DNA from: an uncultured SAR324 cluster bacterium
GTDB taxonomy: Bacteria > SAR324 > NAC60-12
Length of the DNA: 64,000 bases
Direction of reading: 5' to 3'
NCBI GenBank assembly: GCA_905182865.1
Contig: CAJJCY010000002.1
Location: 381,040-445,039 of the forward strand
The notes beneath the pieces are model-generated. The model was not told the DNA's origin, ran no database searches, and was given only the letters and a program-made list of their open reading frames with translations. Both the position numbers and the translations under genes were made by a program. Each line of letters begins with the position of its first letter. The stretch's first letter is position 1. Of this stretch, positions 11,356-21,127 are shown one piece after another.

Positions 11356-11661
11356 ATGATACATGTCCTTGCAAGTATAAAAGTAAAACCTGGAAAACGT
11401 GATTTTTTAATAGAGCATCTAAAGTCTAACATTCCTAATGTAATTAAAGAAAAGGGATGCATAGAATACAATTCTACAATAGATGTGGATTATCACTTGG
11501 ATAATCAAACTTTTGATGAAAACATGGTTACCATTATTGAAAAATGGGAAAATTTTGATTCTCTAAAAAAACATATGCATGCACCACATATGTTGTCCTA
11601 TCGTGAGAATGTAAAGGATTTAGTTGAAAATACTTCACTGAAAATTCTTACAAACACATGA
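11356..11661 (+). CDS. ABM-domain protein (putative quinol monooxygenase, YgiN-like)
   Basis: 101 residues, close to the usual length of single-domain dimeric alpha+beta-barrel proteins. The pattern VLASIKVKPGKRDFLIEHL...EKGCIEYNSTID...ENMVTIIEKWENFDSLKKHMHAPHM is that of the antibiotic biosynthesis monooxygenase family: opening strand, PG turn, GC.xY, the (E)xW strand and the paired H..xPH region. Relatives oxidise quinols or small aromatics without cofactor or have no known substrate. It is the only plus-strand gene in the accessory block and stands alone. Confidence 0.8.
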   Translation: MIHVLASIKVKPGKRDFLIEHLKSNIPNVIKEKGCIEYNSTIDVDYHLDNQTFDENMVTIIEKWENFDSLKKHMHAPHMLSYRENVKDLVENTSLKILTNT

Positions 11662-11760
11662 TACCTATAGAGTTTTAGACACTACTAACGTTCAGTTATA
11701 AAATCGGCAACTAATCCAAAGATCTGTATATGAATTTTATATAGATTTATCTATTTTAGA

Positions 11761-11988
11761 GGGAATTTCACTTTTTATGATTTAAGGCATTGCGCACTCA
11801 ATAATCTCAGACTTGCAGGGAATGATCGTTATGTTATCAAAAAAGCATCTGGCCATAAAACAGACAGCGCTTTCCAACGATACATACTTGTTACTGAAGA
11901 TGAAATGGGGGGTATGAAATGGCTGGATAAAAAGACCAATTCGGGAACGATAGACACCTATATGGACACCATGAACATCAATCAATGA
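11761..11988 (+). pseudogene. tyrosine recombinase (phage-type integrase), C-terminal remnant
   Basis: An open frame without a start codon reads FYDLRHCALNNLRLAGNDRY, then VIKKASGHKT and FQRYILVTEDE. This is the catalytic end of a tyrosine recombinase: the HxLR box (first His replaced by Tyr), the GH(K/T) box and the catalytic Tyr in RYxLV. The N-terminal three quarters are missing; upstream sequence is AT-rich and not coding. It ends 25 bases from the 3' end of a tRNA, the classical integrase/attachment arrangement, so it marks the end of a decayed island occupying the sequence to the left. Confidence 0.8.
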
Positions 11989-12013
11989 TCCAATCGTATA
12001 AGTAACTGATATA

Positions 12014-12090
12014 TGGTGGGCCAGCAGGGACTTGAACCCCGGACCACCCCGTTATGAGTCGTCAGCTCTAACCAACTGAGCTACTGGCCC
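12014..12090 (-). tRNA. tRNA with CAU anticodon (Met or Ile2)
   Basis: 77 bases with an encoded CCA end. The 7-bp acceptor stem (GGGCCAG/CTGGCCC) is perfect, the D arm (GCTC...GAGC) and T arm (CGGGG TTCAAGT CCCTG) are good, and the anticodon loop is CTCATAA. The anticodon stem, however, (GACGA against CGGGG) hardly pairs, so the gene is damaged or contains base errors. CAU may belong to elongator Met or to lysidine-modified Ile2; the sequence cannot separate them. A recombinase remnant abuts its 3' end. Confidence 0.75.
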
Positions 12091-12189
12091 AAACCAATTC
12101 CATCATGATAGCCACCAAGACGGCGTAAAACAAGATTTTTCGTAATTTGCGAATTAAGGAACCCACCTGCCCGTGGATATAATACAACA

Positions 12190-14008
12190 TTAATTTGGCA
12201 AAAGAGAGAAACGCATCATCGGTGGGTGTCGTACAAAAAAACGTTCTGAAGTATTGGCAAGTCTAAGCAACAAAGATTCTTCCCACGGACGCCCCATTAA
12301 CTGCATCCCCACCGGTAAACCCTGTGCATCGTAACCGACAGGAAAAGAAATTGCTGGGAATCCTCCAAGATTTGCCTGCGGCGCATAACGCATTAATTCC
12401 GTCAAAGTACTGAGATCCGATTCTCCTTTTTTCAAAGCATCCGGTGGTATCGGAGGAGCAGTAAGGGCTGTTGATGGAGTAACAACTGCGTCAACGTCTT
12501 GAAAGATTTGACTCATCTTCCTGATAAGCTGGGCGCGAATACGCTGGGCTTTTACATAATCATCTCCTTTAAACTGCTGTGCCAGAGTAAGATTAACTAA
12601 AGCATCCAGTCCCAAGGGTTGACGAAAAGGTTTAAAATTAGTTTTAAGAGAAGTCAGCAGTTCTGTAACAAAGATACCGCATGCGCCATACGTATTTCAT
12701 CCAGGTCCGGAATGTCAATTTCCTGTACTGTAGCACCTAGAGATTTAAAAGAATCCAGCATTTGATTGCAGCTTTGTACAATATCTTCGGACGCATGATT
12801 AAACCACGGTAAAAATACTCCCAGTCTAACTCCTGTTAAATCTGAATTATCAAAATCCTGAAGATCAACCGATGGCTGATCCTGTGTCAAAACCTGTCTG
12901 GGATCAGGGCCTGCCATAAACGAATAGGCTAAAGCCGTATCACGTACTGTGGAGGTAATTGGACCTACTGTCGAAAGACTCCATGATAGAGGTGCACTGC
13001 CGGCAGAACTGATCCGGCCCCAAGTTGTTTTAAGTCCTACAACACCGCACAAACTTGCAGGAATCCTGATAGAACCACCACCGTCAAGTCCAAGTGCAAT
13101 TGGACACAACCCTGCTGCCACTGCTGCAGCTGATCCGCTTGAAGATCCGCCCGGATAGTGGTCAAGGTGATAGGGATTTCTAGCAGTACCATAGTGAGTA
13201 TTGAGACCCGTTACCCCCAGTCCGATTTCATGCATATTGGTTTTACCCACCATCAGTGCACCGGCCGAACGCAATCTCTCAACCGTTGTAGCATCCTCCG
13301 CCGGAGGCTGAGTGTTGTAAAATTTAGTACCAACCATTGTTGGAAAAGGGAGCATATCCAGCTCATCTTTTACTGCTACCGGAACTCCATCAAGTATTCC
13401 CAATGATTCTCCACGTTCATAGCGCTCTGCCGATGATTTTGCCTGCTGCATCAGTTCTCGTTCTTCCCAGGCTATAAAAGGGAGCAGTGGTACAGCACTT
13501 CCTTCAATACTGCGAATTATATCCAATAAACGCATTGCAACATCTACCGGAGTTGTTTTTCCTTCAAAATATGCCCGATGAAAATCAGAGGCCGTTTCAG
13601 GTTGAAAAAGACTTTGCTTTTCAGAATTAGCACCTTTTTTTTCAGTTGTAGATCCACGATGTTGTTCGGTAGAAACAATAAACTGTTTGATGGACTTTTG
13701 GGCTGCAGCCAAAGTGATTTTACTATCTGCAGGATGAACGGGATGCATCACAGGCGCATCTTCAACATGGCATTTTCGTAGTCGTGGAGACCGGCTTGAC
13801 GAAGGAGTAGCGGGAGTAGCAGTAACCGAACTCCTGGGGTTCTCAACAGGAACAGCAATATTTTAAGGGTACGTCCGGATGTCCTGGGAATGCGGATGGA
13901 TTTAAGGTTATAAACAGGTTTTTCTTTTTTTGCAAACGGCCACAATAAGAGCAAAAACCGTTTTGCTCCGGATGAGATCATTTTAATTTTACTATCCTTA
14001 TTTTCCAT
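12190..14008 (-). CDS. amidase-signature hydrolase with N-terminal membrane segment (two frameshifts)
   Basis: Three pieces in different frames form one gene. 14008-13750 gives an N-terminal segment of about 85 residues with a hydrophobic stretch (ILLFLLRTPGVRLLLLPLLL); it joins at about 13755 to the amidase body (to 12654) and at about 12660 to the C-terminal part. The body has the Ser-Ser-Lys triad of the amidase signature family: GVPVAVKDE (Lys), YPGGSSSGSAAAVAAG (Ser) and GLDGGGSIRIPAS (nucleophile Ser). An N-terminal membrane helix before such a domain recalls fatty-acid-amide hydrolases, so a lipid-like amide substrate is possible but inferred. It follows the tRNA and lies downstream of a two-component gene on the same strand. 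Total length about 600 residues. Confidence 0.8.
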
Positions 14009-14029
14009 CTCAAACTATATTTTCTTTGA

Positions 14030-15155
14030 TTACCGTGGAAGTTCAAAAACAAAGCATGCTCCATCTTTGACCTCAGAATCTATCCAAATATTTCCGCCAT
14101 GTGCAGCAATAATTTTTTTCACAGTCGCCAACCCAAAACCATATCCCTCTACATCGTAATTCAAGCGGGCATTTGTTTCAAACACTTTGTCCTGATGTTC
14201 CGCAATTATTCCCGGCCCGTTATCTCGAATCCAAAATTTAACAGTATCCCTACTTTCTTCACCACCGAATTTTATTATGACGGGATTTTTTGTATCCCGA
14301 AATTTTATCGAATTGGCAATCATGTTTTGCCAGACTTTCAACATCCGGATTGGATCACACCTTGCTTCAGGCATGTCCGGTAGTTTACTGAAATATGCTA
14401 TTCCTTCTTGTTCTGCATATTCAAAATTTTCAATCACCGCATTTATTATACGATCCATCGATACAGATTCCAATTCACCAATAACCTGGCCTGCTTCCGC
14501 ATAATCCAGTTGGGTATTGATAAAATCCAGCATTTTGGTAAAAGTCTGAGGAATCCGTTCTAGTAATTCTTTTAAGCCTTCATCCTCAATGATTTGTGGA
14601 AATTCATTTTTGATGCGGTACAGAAACAAATCATAAAGGCTGGCTGCACCAACGATTGGAGATTTAAGATCATGACTGACTGTCTGTGAGAAACTGCTAA
14701 GTTCCTGTTTCTTTTGCTGCAGTTCCTTGTTTAGTTCTTTGATTCTGTCAAGATCTTCTTTGCTGCGTAAAGCTGATTTTACACGGGATACTAAAATTGT
14801 GCGATCAATCGGTTTGTAAATATAATCCACTGCTCCTGCATCAAAAGCTTCCTCGAAGGGAATCCATTTCCTGTTTGGCCGTTACCATTAATACAGGAAT
14901 ATCGTGGCATGCAGGAATCATTTTAATACGTTTCGTAGCCTCAATTCCATCCATCACGGGCATCATAATATCCATCAAAATGCAATCTGGACTCCAGTTT
15001 TTCAGAATTTGCAGGGCCTCATTTCCAGACGAAGATTTTCTAAATTCACACTTCAGTTGCCTCTGCAGATGGTCTTCAATCAGTAAACAGTTGTCCTCAA
15101 TATCATCAACAATCAATATTCTGCGGGTGGCCCTGTGCCGATTACTGGCTGGCAT
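14030..15155 (-). CDS. response regulator receiver fused to histidine kinase (one frameshift)
   Basis: The N-terminal receiver domain shows the acidic pair (VDD, residue about 17), the phospho-acceptor Asp in CILMDIMMPVMDG, the T of VTAK and K of YKP. A single frame change at about 14848 separates it from the rest; the reading KQEMDSL then EAFDAGAVDYIYKP is continuous across it. A coiled linker is followed by a HisKA-type helix with H-D-L-K (SHDLKSPI) and an HATPase domain with N box (NMIANSIKF), G1 (DNGPG) and G2 (GYGFGLA). No membrane segment or output domain is present, so it is a soluble phosphorelay component with an unknown partner. About 374 residues. Confidence 0.85.
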
Positions 15156-15169
15156 TAAATATTTTTCAG

Positions 15170-16574
15170 TTACATGTGTATTGAGCGTTTTTCTGATGCG
15201 TCCAACATTGCTTCTTTGATGGCCTCTGCATAAGTCGGATGTGCATGTGACATCCGCGCGATATCTTCTGCGCTGGCCCGGTATTCCAGAGCAACAACTG
15301 CTTCTGCAATCAAATCTGCAGCACGTGCTCCAACCAAATGAATTCCTAATATTTCGTCAGTATCCTTGTCTGCCAGAGACTTTTGCAAAACCATCTGTGT
15401 CCATGGATGCACGGGCACGTCCTAGTGCCTTGAACGGGAAATTGCCAGTTTTATAGTTATAATTTTCAGCTTTTAATTCGTCCTCAGTAAAACCGACTCC
15501 TGCTGCTTCCGGCCAGGTGTAGAGCACTCCCGGAATTGCTTTGTAATTGAGATGAGGTTTTTGACCTGCTATCGTTTCCGCCACAAAAACTCCTTCTTCT
15601 TCTGCCTTGTGCGCCAGCATATCTCCTGCCACTACATCGCCAATGGCATATATTCCCGGAACCGCAGTTTCCAAATGTTCATTTACCGGAATACGACCTT
15701 TATCATCAAGAGTAAGGGAAATCTTTTCCAAACCCAAATTGTCTGTAAAGGGCCTGCGTCCAACTGCAACCAGACAATAATCTCCGCTGAATTCCACTTC
15801 TTTGTCCTTCTTGTTTTTTGCAACAACTTTAACACTTTCTCCTTCTACAACTGTACTTTGTACAGTATGATTGAGAAAAAATTCCAGACCCTGCTTTTTT
15901 AAAAACCGTTGAACTTCTTTGGCCAGTGAAAAATCCATTCCAGAAATTAAACGATCAAGAAATTCCACTACCTGCACCTTTGAACCAAGTCTGCTAAAAA
16001 CTGAGCCCAGTTCCAACCCAATCACACCACCTCCAATCACAATTAATTTCTCTGGAACCTTTTCCAGATTCAGGGCTTCGGTTGAAGTTATGATACGTTT
16101 TTTATCAATTATCACACCAGGAATACTTGACGGCTTGGAACCTGTTGCAATGATAACGCGTTCGGTGTTCACAGTTTCCTTGGAACCATTGGTCCCACTC
16201 ACTGAAATAGTCTTTGAATCGCTGAATGATGCATGTCCGGAGATGACCTTAATTTTATTTTTTTTCATCAAATACTTGATTCCGTCGCATGTCTGCACTA
16301 CCACATCGTCCTTACGCTGACGCATCCTTGGCCAGTTTAATTTTATTTTTTCTGCCATGATACCGTGTGCCTCAAAATGACAGTTTGCATTGTAGAAATG
16401 CTCACTTGAATCCAGCAAAGCCTTTGAAGGAATGCAACCCACATTCAGGCACGTTCCACCCAGTGTAGGATAACGTTCAATGATTGCCGTTTGCATCCCC
16501 AGTTGTGCACAGCGGATTGCGGCCACATAACCTCCTGGCCCTGAACCGATGATCGTTGTGTCGAATTTGGTCAT
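15170..16574 (-). CDS. lpdA: dihydrolipoamide dehydrogenase (one frameshift)
   Basis: FAD-dependent E3 component that re-oxidises dihydrolipoyl groups with NAD+. FAD-binding GSGPGGYVAA near the start, redox-active disulfide GGTCLNVGCIPSK, NAD-binding GGGVIGLELGSVF, second FAD motif YAIGDV and the C-terminal active-site His in HAHPTYAEA are all present. The frame shifts once at about 15390 (an extra base in AAAGTCTCTGG restores the reading FAKVLADKDTDE when removed). I place the start at MTKFDTT (16574); sequence upstream in frame is not family-like. It is third in a sucA-sucB-lpd order on the minus strand, the gap to sucB being 46 bases. It probably serves 2-oxoglutarate dehydrogenase and possibly other complexes. 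Confidence 0.93.
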
Positions 16575-16620
16575 TGTTTGTAATATTGAAAGTAAGGTGA
16601 AAATGGTACTAGGCCCTTTT

Positions 16621-17858
16621 TTATACAAGCATCCTTGTCGGATTTTCCAGGAATTCTTTTACACGAACGAGAAAACTCACTGATTGCTGACCATCGACAA
16701 TACGATGATCATAGGACAGAGCCAAATACATTACCGGACGAATCTCAACTTTTCCTTCAATTGCCATGGGCCGCTCAACGATATTGTGCATTCCCAGTAT
16801 TGCACTTTGGGGTGGATTTAAGATCGGAGTAGAAAGCATTGAACCAAAAACTCCTCCGTTTGTGATAGAAAAAGTACCGCCTTCCATTTCGTCAATACTG
16901 AGTTTGTTTTCACGCGCACGTTTGGCAAGTCTAGCAATTTCAAATTCAATTTGTGCAAGAGTAAGAGATTCTGCATTTCGAACAACTGGTACCATCAAGC
17001 CTTTGGGTGCACTCACTGCAATACCCATATCGACATAATCATGATAGACAATTTGATCTCCATCTATCTGGGCATTGACTGCCGGAAAGTCCTTTAATGC
17101 TTCCGTGCATGCTTTTGTAAAGAGTCCCATGTAACCCAACTTTATGTTGAATTTTTCCAGAAACGCCTCTTTACTCTGGGAACGCAGCTCAAAAATAGCA
17201 TGCATATCGACTTCATTAAAAGTAGTTAACATTGCTGTTTCGTTTTTTACTGCAACCAGACGCTCTGCCAGTTTTCGGCGCAAGCGTGACATACGTTCTC
17301 TTTTTATGCTGCGGGAACCAGACACAACCTGAGGAGGTGCTTCAAGTTTTGATCCGTGGTGGAAGCGGAATAATCCTGATTCTGCTGCAAATGCATTTCA
17401 ACGTCTTGAGTCATTATTCGACCACCTGGGCCGCTTCCGGATACGTCAGTTGCGCCCTGTTCAGCCATCATTTTTCTAGCAGCAGGAGATGGATGTCCCG
17501 CGGCATATGATGCTGAAGCAGAAGAAGCTTCATCCGAAATAGTTGTACGTTTAGAGGGTTCTTCTGATTTTGCGATGACCTCAGATGACGTTGGACTCGA
17601 ATTAATTTTCGGTTGCTCTGCATCGGTATCGATCGAACATGCCACATCTCCTATTCCCGCAGTTTCGCCTTCCTGTAGCAGAATTTTCAGTCTACCTGCA
17701 CTTTCCGCAATCAAAGGCAAAGTCGCTTTGTCAGTTTCAATTTCACAAATCGTTTCATCAAGTTGAACATAATCACCATCAACCTTGAGCCAACTGCCAA
17801 TTTCTACTTCAGTGATCGATTCACCGGGACTTGGAATTTTTATTTCCACAATAGACAT
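16621..17858 (-). CDS. sucB: dihydrolipoamide succinyltransferase, E2 of 2-oxoglutarate dehydrogenase (one frameshift)
   Basis: An N-terminal lipoyl domain with the lipoylated Lys in [10 protein letters not shown] (residue about 44), a linker rich in Ser/Thr/Glu, a peripheral subunit-binding domain ([13 protein letters not shown]...[13 protein letters not shown]) and the C-terminal catalytic acyltransferase domain with [11 protein letters not shown]. The reading changes frame at about 17330 next to an AAAA run: inserting one A gives [16 protein letters not shown] continuous with the rest. It transfers succinyl from the E1 ThDP intermediate to CoA. Lies 98 bases after sucA and 46 bases before lpd, same strand, so likely one transcript. 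Confidence 0.93.
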
Positions 17859-17956
17859 GAAAGAAACCTTTAAATGTGTTAGTTAATTTGATGGATCCTA
17901 AATAGTAGCAACCGTGAATTTCAAACAAATGGATAATTATTAAATTTTATTATTTA

Positions 17957-20727
17957 TTATTGATCAAATGCCCTGTGCACCAAATTTTCTTGTTGAACTG
18001 CATGAAGTTGCGGTAATCCAACTGCAGGTGAGCTATCAGCCTCACGTGCAACCAGTTCAAGTCTATTTCCGGTTTGAGTGAATGTACGTAAAACAAAACC
18101 CCACGCTCCCATATTTTCGGGTTCTTCCTGAACCCAACACCACTGTCCGGCATTTGGATAACGTTTAATTATCGCATACAGTTGTTTTTCCGGAAAAGGA
18201 TAGAGCTGTTCCAGACGCACAATTGCGATGTCCTTAACATCCTTTGTTTGCTGTCGTTCAAGTAAGTCATAATACACTTTACCGCTGCAAAACAAAACCT
18301 TACGGACAGCTTTTGCCTCCGCAAAATCATCATCAATTACTTCGCGGAAACGGGTTCCTTCCAGAAAATCATCAAGCTGACTAACACATAACGGGTGACG
18401 CAGTAAACTTTTTGGTGTAAAAATCACAAGAGGTTTACGAAACGGGAATGCCATTTGACGCAGCAAAATATGAAAGATATTCGCAGGAGTGGTGCAGTTG
18501 ATAATCTGCATATTGTTACCCGCGCAAAGAGTAAGAAAACGTTCAATACGCGCTGAAGAATGTTCAGCTCCTTGCCCTTCATATCCGTGTGGAAGCAATA
18601 ATACTAAGCCGTGTATCCTTGCCATTTGGTTTCTGAGGAGGCAACAAACTGATCGATTATTATTTGTGCTCCGTTGGCAAAATCCCCAAACTGTGCTTCC
18701 CAAATTGTTAAGGTAGAAGGAGCAGCATAAGCATATCCGTATTCAAATCCCAGAACTCCATATTCAGAAAGAAACGAATTGTAAACTTCAAAAGGGGCCT
18801 GTTCTTCAGAAAGATGATTCAGGGGAACGTGTTTGGTGTTGTCCTCTGCAGTGATTATCGCATGACGGTGCGCGAATGTCCCCCGCCCGCTGTCCTGTCC
18901 ACTGAGCCGAACCTGAGTGCCGTTTGTAACTAAAACCGCATATGCCATCGTTTCAGCCATTCCCCAGTCAAGTTTTTTATGTTCTACAACCATTTTTCTG
19001 CGGTTTTCATAGAGCTTTACGATTTTTGCAAAGAATTTCAAATTCGAGTTAGCACCACCATTTCTCGACAAATCTGTCACCTGCTCACTGATTTCAACAA
19101 ATTTCTTCTGAGCTACACCGGTCTCAGGAGATTTTTCAAAATCCTTATTTTCCGCTCTTCGAACTCCAGCCCAGACTCCTTCCAAAAATGAGGTCACGGA
19201 TGCCGTTTCCTGCTGCTTCGATTCCTCCAGACGATTGTTGAGGTACAGCTTAAATTCATCCTCCATTTGTATAGTTTCTTTTTCAGTCAAACTTCCGGAC
19301 TCAACGAGTTTCTTAATGTAAACCTCACGTACTTTCGGATGCCTCTCTATACGCCGGTACAAATCGGGTTGTGTAAATCTGGGTTCGTCTGATTCATTGT
19401 GGCCGTGGCGTCGATAACCTAAAATATCCACAAAAACATCCCGATGAAATTTTTGACGAAATTCAAGGGCCAGTTTTATCACATGAACCACAGCTTCAAT
19501 ATCATCGGCATTTACGTGAAAAACTGGAGAAAGCGTGGTTTTTGCCACATCAGTACAATAAGTACTGGAACGTCCCTCTTCGTAATCCGCTGTAAAACCA
19601 ACCTGATTATTTATCACCAGATGAATTGTACCTCCGGTACCATATCCCTGAAGTTGTGACATTTGCAAAACTTCATAAACAATGCCCTGGCCTGACATCG
19701 AATGATCTCCGTGTATCAGGATCGGCACCAGTTTTTTTACATTACCTTGGTGATACTGGTCAATTTTCGCCCGTGAAATTCCTTCCACAACCGGATTTAC
19801 TGCCTCCAGATGGGAGGGGTTTGGAGTCAGACTCAAGTGCACTTTTTTCCCGCCGCGTACTATTTTATCACTCGAATATCCCATGTGATATTTTACATCA
19901 CCATCAAATGCAACATCATCAAAAGCTTTACCCTCAAATTCCGCAAAAATATCGTTGTAGGTTTTTCCCAGAACATTGGCCAATACATTCAGCCTTCCAC
20001 GATGTGCCATACCGATGACAAATTCCTCAACACCAAGTTCTGCTCCATACTCAACAACCGTGTTTAAAGCCGGAATAATCGATTCCCCTCCTTCCAGCGA
20101 AAACCTTTTCTGACCAACAAATTTTGTATGCAGAAAACTTTCAAAGGCTACCGCTTCATTTGTTTTGCGTAAAAGTTCAATTTTCTCTTCATAGGTAAAA
20201 TTTGGAGTATTGCGGCAGGATTCCATCTTCTTCTCAAGCCAGTCAATAATCTCCAGTGTCCGTACAAATTTATATTCAACTCCGATTGATCCGCAATAAG
20301 TCTGTTCCAACAACTGGTGAATTTCTCTTAAAGTCACAGTACCCAGTCCAATTCTGGATCCTACATGAAATTCCGTATCCATATCTGCTTCGCTCAAACC
20401 AAAGTTTTCAAGATCAATTGGTCCGTCATGTTTTCGACGCGGACGAACAGGATTGGTTTTTGCGAACATGTGTCCACGCTGGCGGTATGCACCAATCAGG
20501 TTACTGACTGCAAGTTCTTTTTGGAATTGTTCAGGTACAAAATCTTCCGGAAGACTTTCTGTGGGGTTTTTTGTGGGAGCCTGTGTATAATCTGTTTTTG
20601 AAAATTCAAAACCTTCAAAAAAATTTCGCCACTCCGGGTCCACCGATTTAGGGTCTTGCTTAAATTGTTGATAAAGCCCTTCAAATGCATCAATGTCAGC
20701 GTTGTTTAAATAAGAAAGTGGGTTCAT
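17957..20727 (-). CDS. sucA: 2-oxoglutarate dehydrogenase E1 component (one frameshift)
   Basis: ThDP-dependent decarboxylase of the TCA cycle. It starts MNPLSYLNNADIDAFEGLYQ, as usual for SucA, and carries GMAHRGRLNVLANV, the ThDP region HGDHSMSGQGIVYEVLQMS, NNQVGFT and YRRHGHNESDEP. The C-terminal part follows after a single lost base at about 18640 (WQ...IHGLVLLLPHGYEGQGAEHSSARIERFL) and contains the family end motif with the Tyr/acidic acetyl-CoA-binding region. Combined length about 920 residues, normal for the family. It is the first gene of sucA-sucB-lpd. Confidence 0.95.
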
Positions 20728-20838
20728 GTTTACAGTAGGTAAATTACAAAAACAAAATACCAGTAGAAAAAATTGAATGATGAAACACCATTCTATAGTA
20801 AATTCAGAGAAGAATGAAGTTAGATTTTAGGAAAAATT

Positions 20839-21057
20839 ATGAAAGTGGAGGGGAAGAAGAAGCAACCCCGTAGCCAAATCAGCATTCCAGAAATAAAAAA
20901 CTTCCAAAGGCTTTTCAGCTACGGGGTAGCTTCGCTTGAATTGACAAACGGCAGAGTTACTTCAGTGGAAAACTTTGCCTCCGAAATACTGGGACTCTGC
21001 CTATACTTGTCCAGCCTTTTGTCACCATCAGACAGACAGGTAAAGGATCACTCATGA
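20839..21057 (+). CDS. possible small ORF of unknown function overlapping two long inverted repeats
   Basis: A 72-residue open frame (start MKVEGKKKQPRSQISIPEIK) lies divergent to sucA in a 400-base gap. I recognise no family. The DNA contains two well-formed inverted repeats: ACCCCGTAGC (20865-20874) with GCTACGGGGT (20918-20927), and GGCAGAGT (20950-20957) with ACTCTGCC (20994-21001). The segment AGCCAAATCAGCATTCC... is echoed upstream of the helicase gene at 23092-23130 in the same codon phase (S-x-I-S-x-P-x-I-K-N), there with a stop codon. So this may be a short gene, a remnant of one, or a structured leader of sucA; I cannot decide. Confidence 0.3.
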   Translation: MKVEGKKKQPRSQISIPEIKNFQRLFSYGVASLELTNGRVTSVENFASEILGLCLYLSSLLSPSDRQVKDHS

Positions 21058-21127
21058 TCGGTGCGTCTCTTGAGGAAGTTGTCAGTTAGTGCACTTTGAT
21101 GGAATTCCAGACCACCTTCACCGATTC

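Noticed and set aside
11782-11985. Minus-strand 67-residue frame opposite the integrase remnant
   Set aside because: The plus strand gives an unambiguous recombinase C-terminus; the other is its shadow.
14904-20601. Many plus-strand frames over 60 residues across the sucA-sucB-lpd region
   Set aside because: All are antisense shadows of the dehydrogenase genes with no ribosome sites or recognisable domains.
20728-21127. Known sucA-type or c-di-GMP riboswitch
   Set aside because: Hairpins are present, and isolated words such as GCCTCCG look suggestive, but the conserved core order of those riboswitches is not found.
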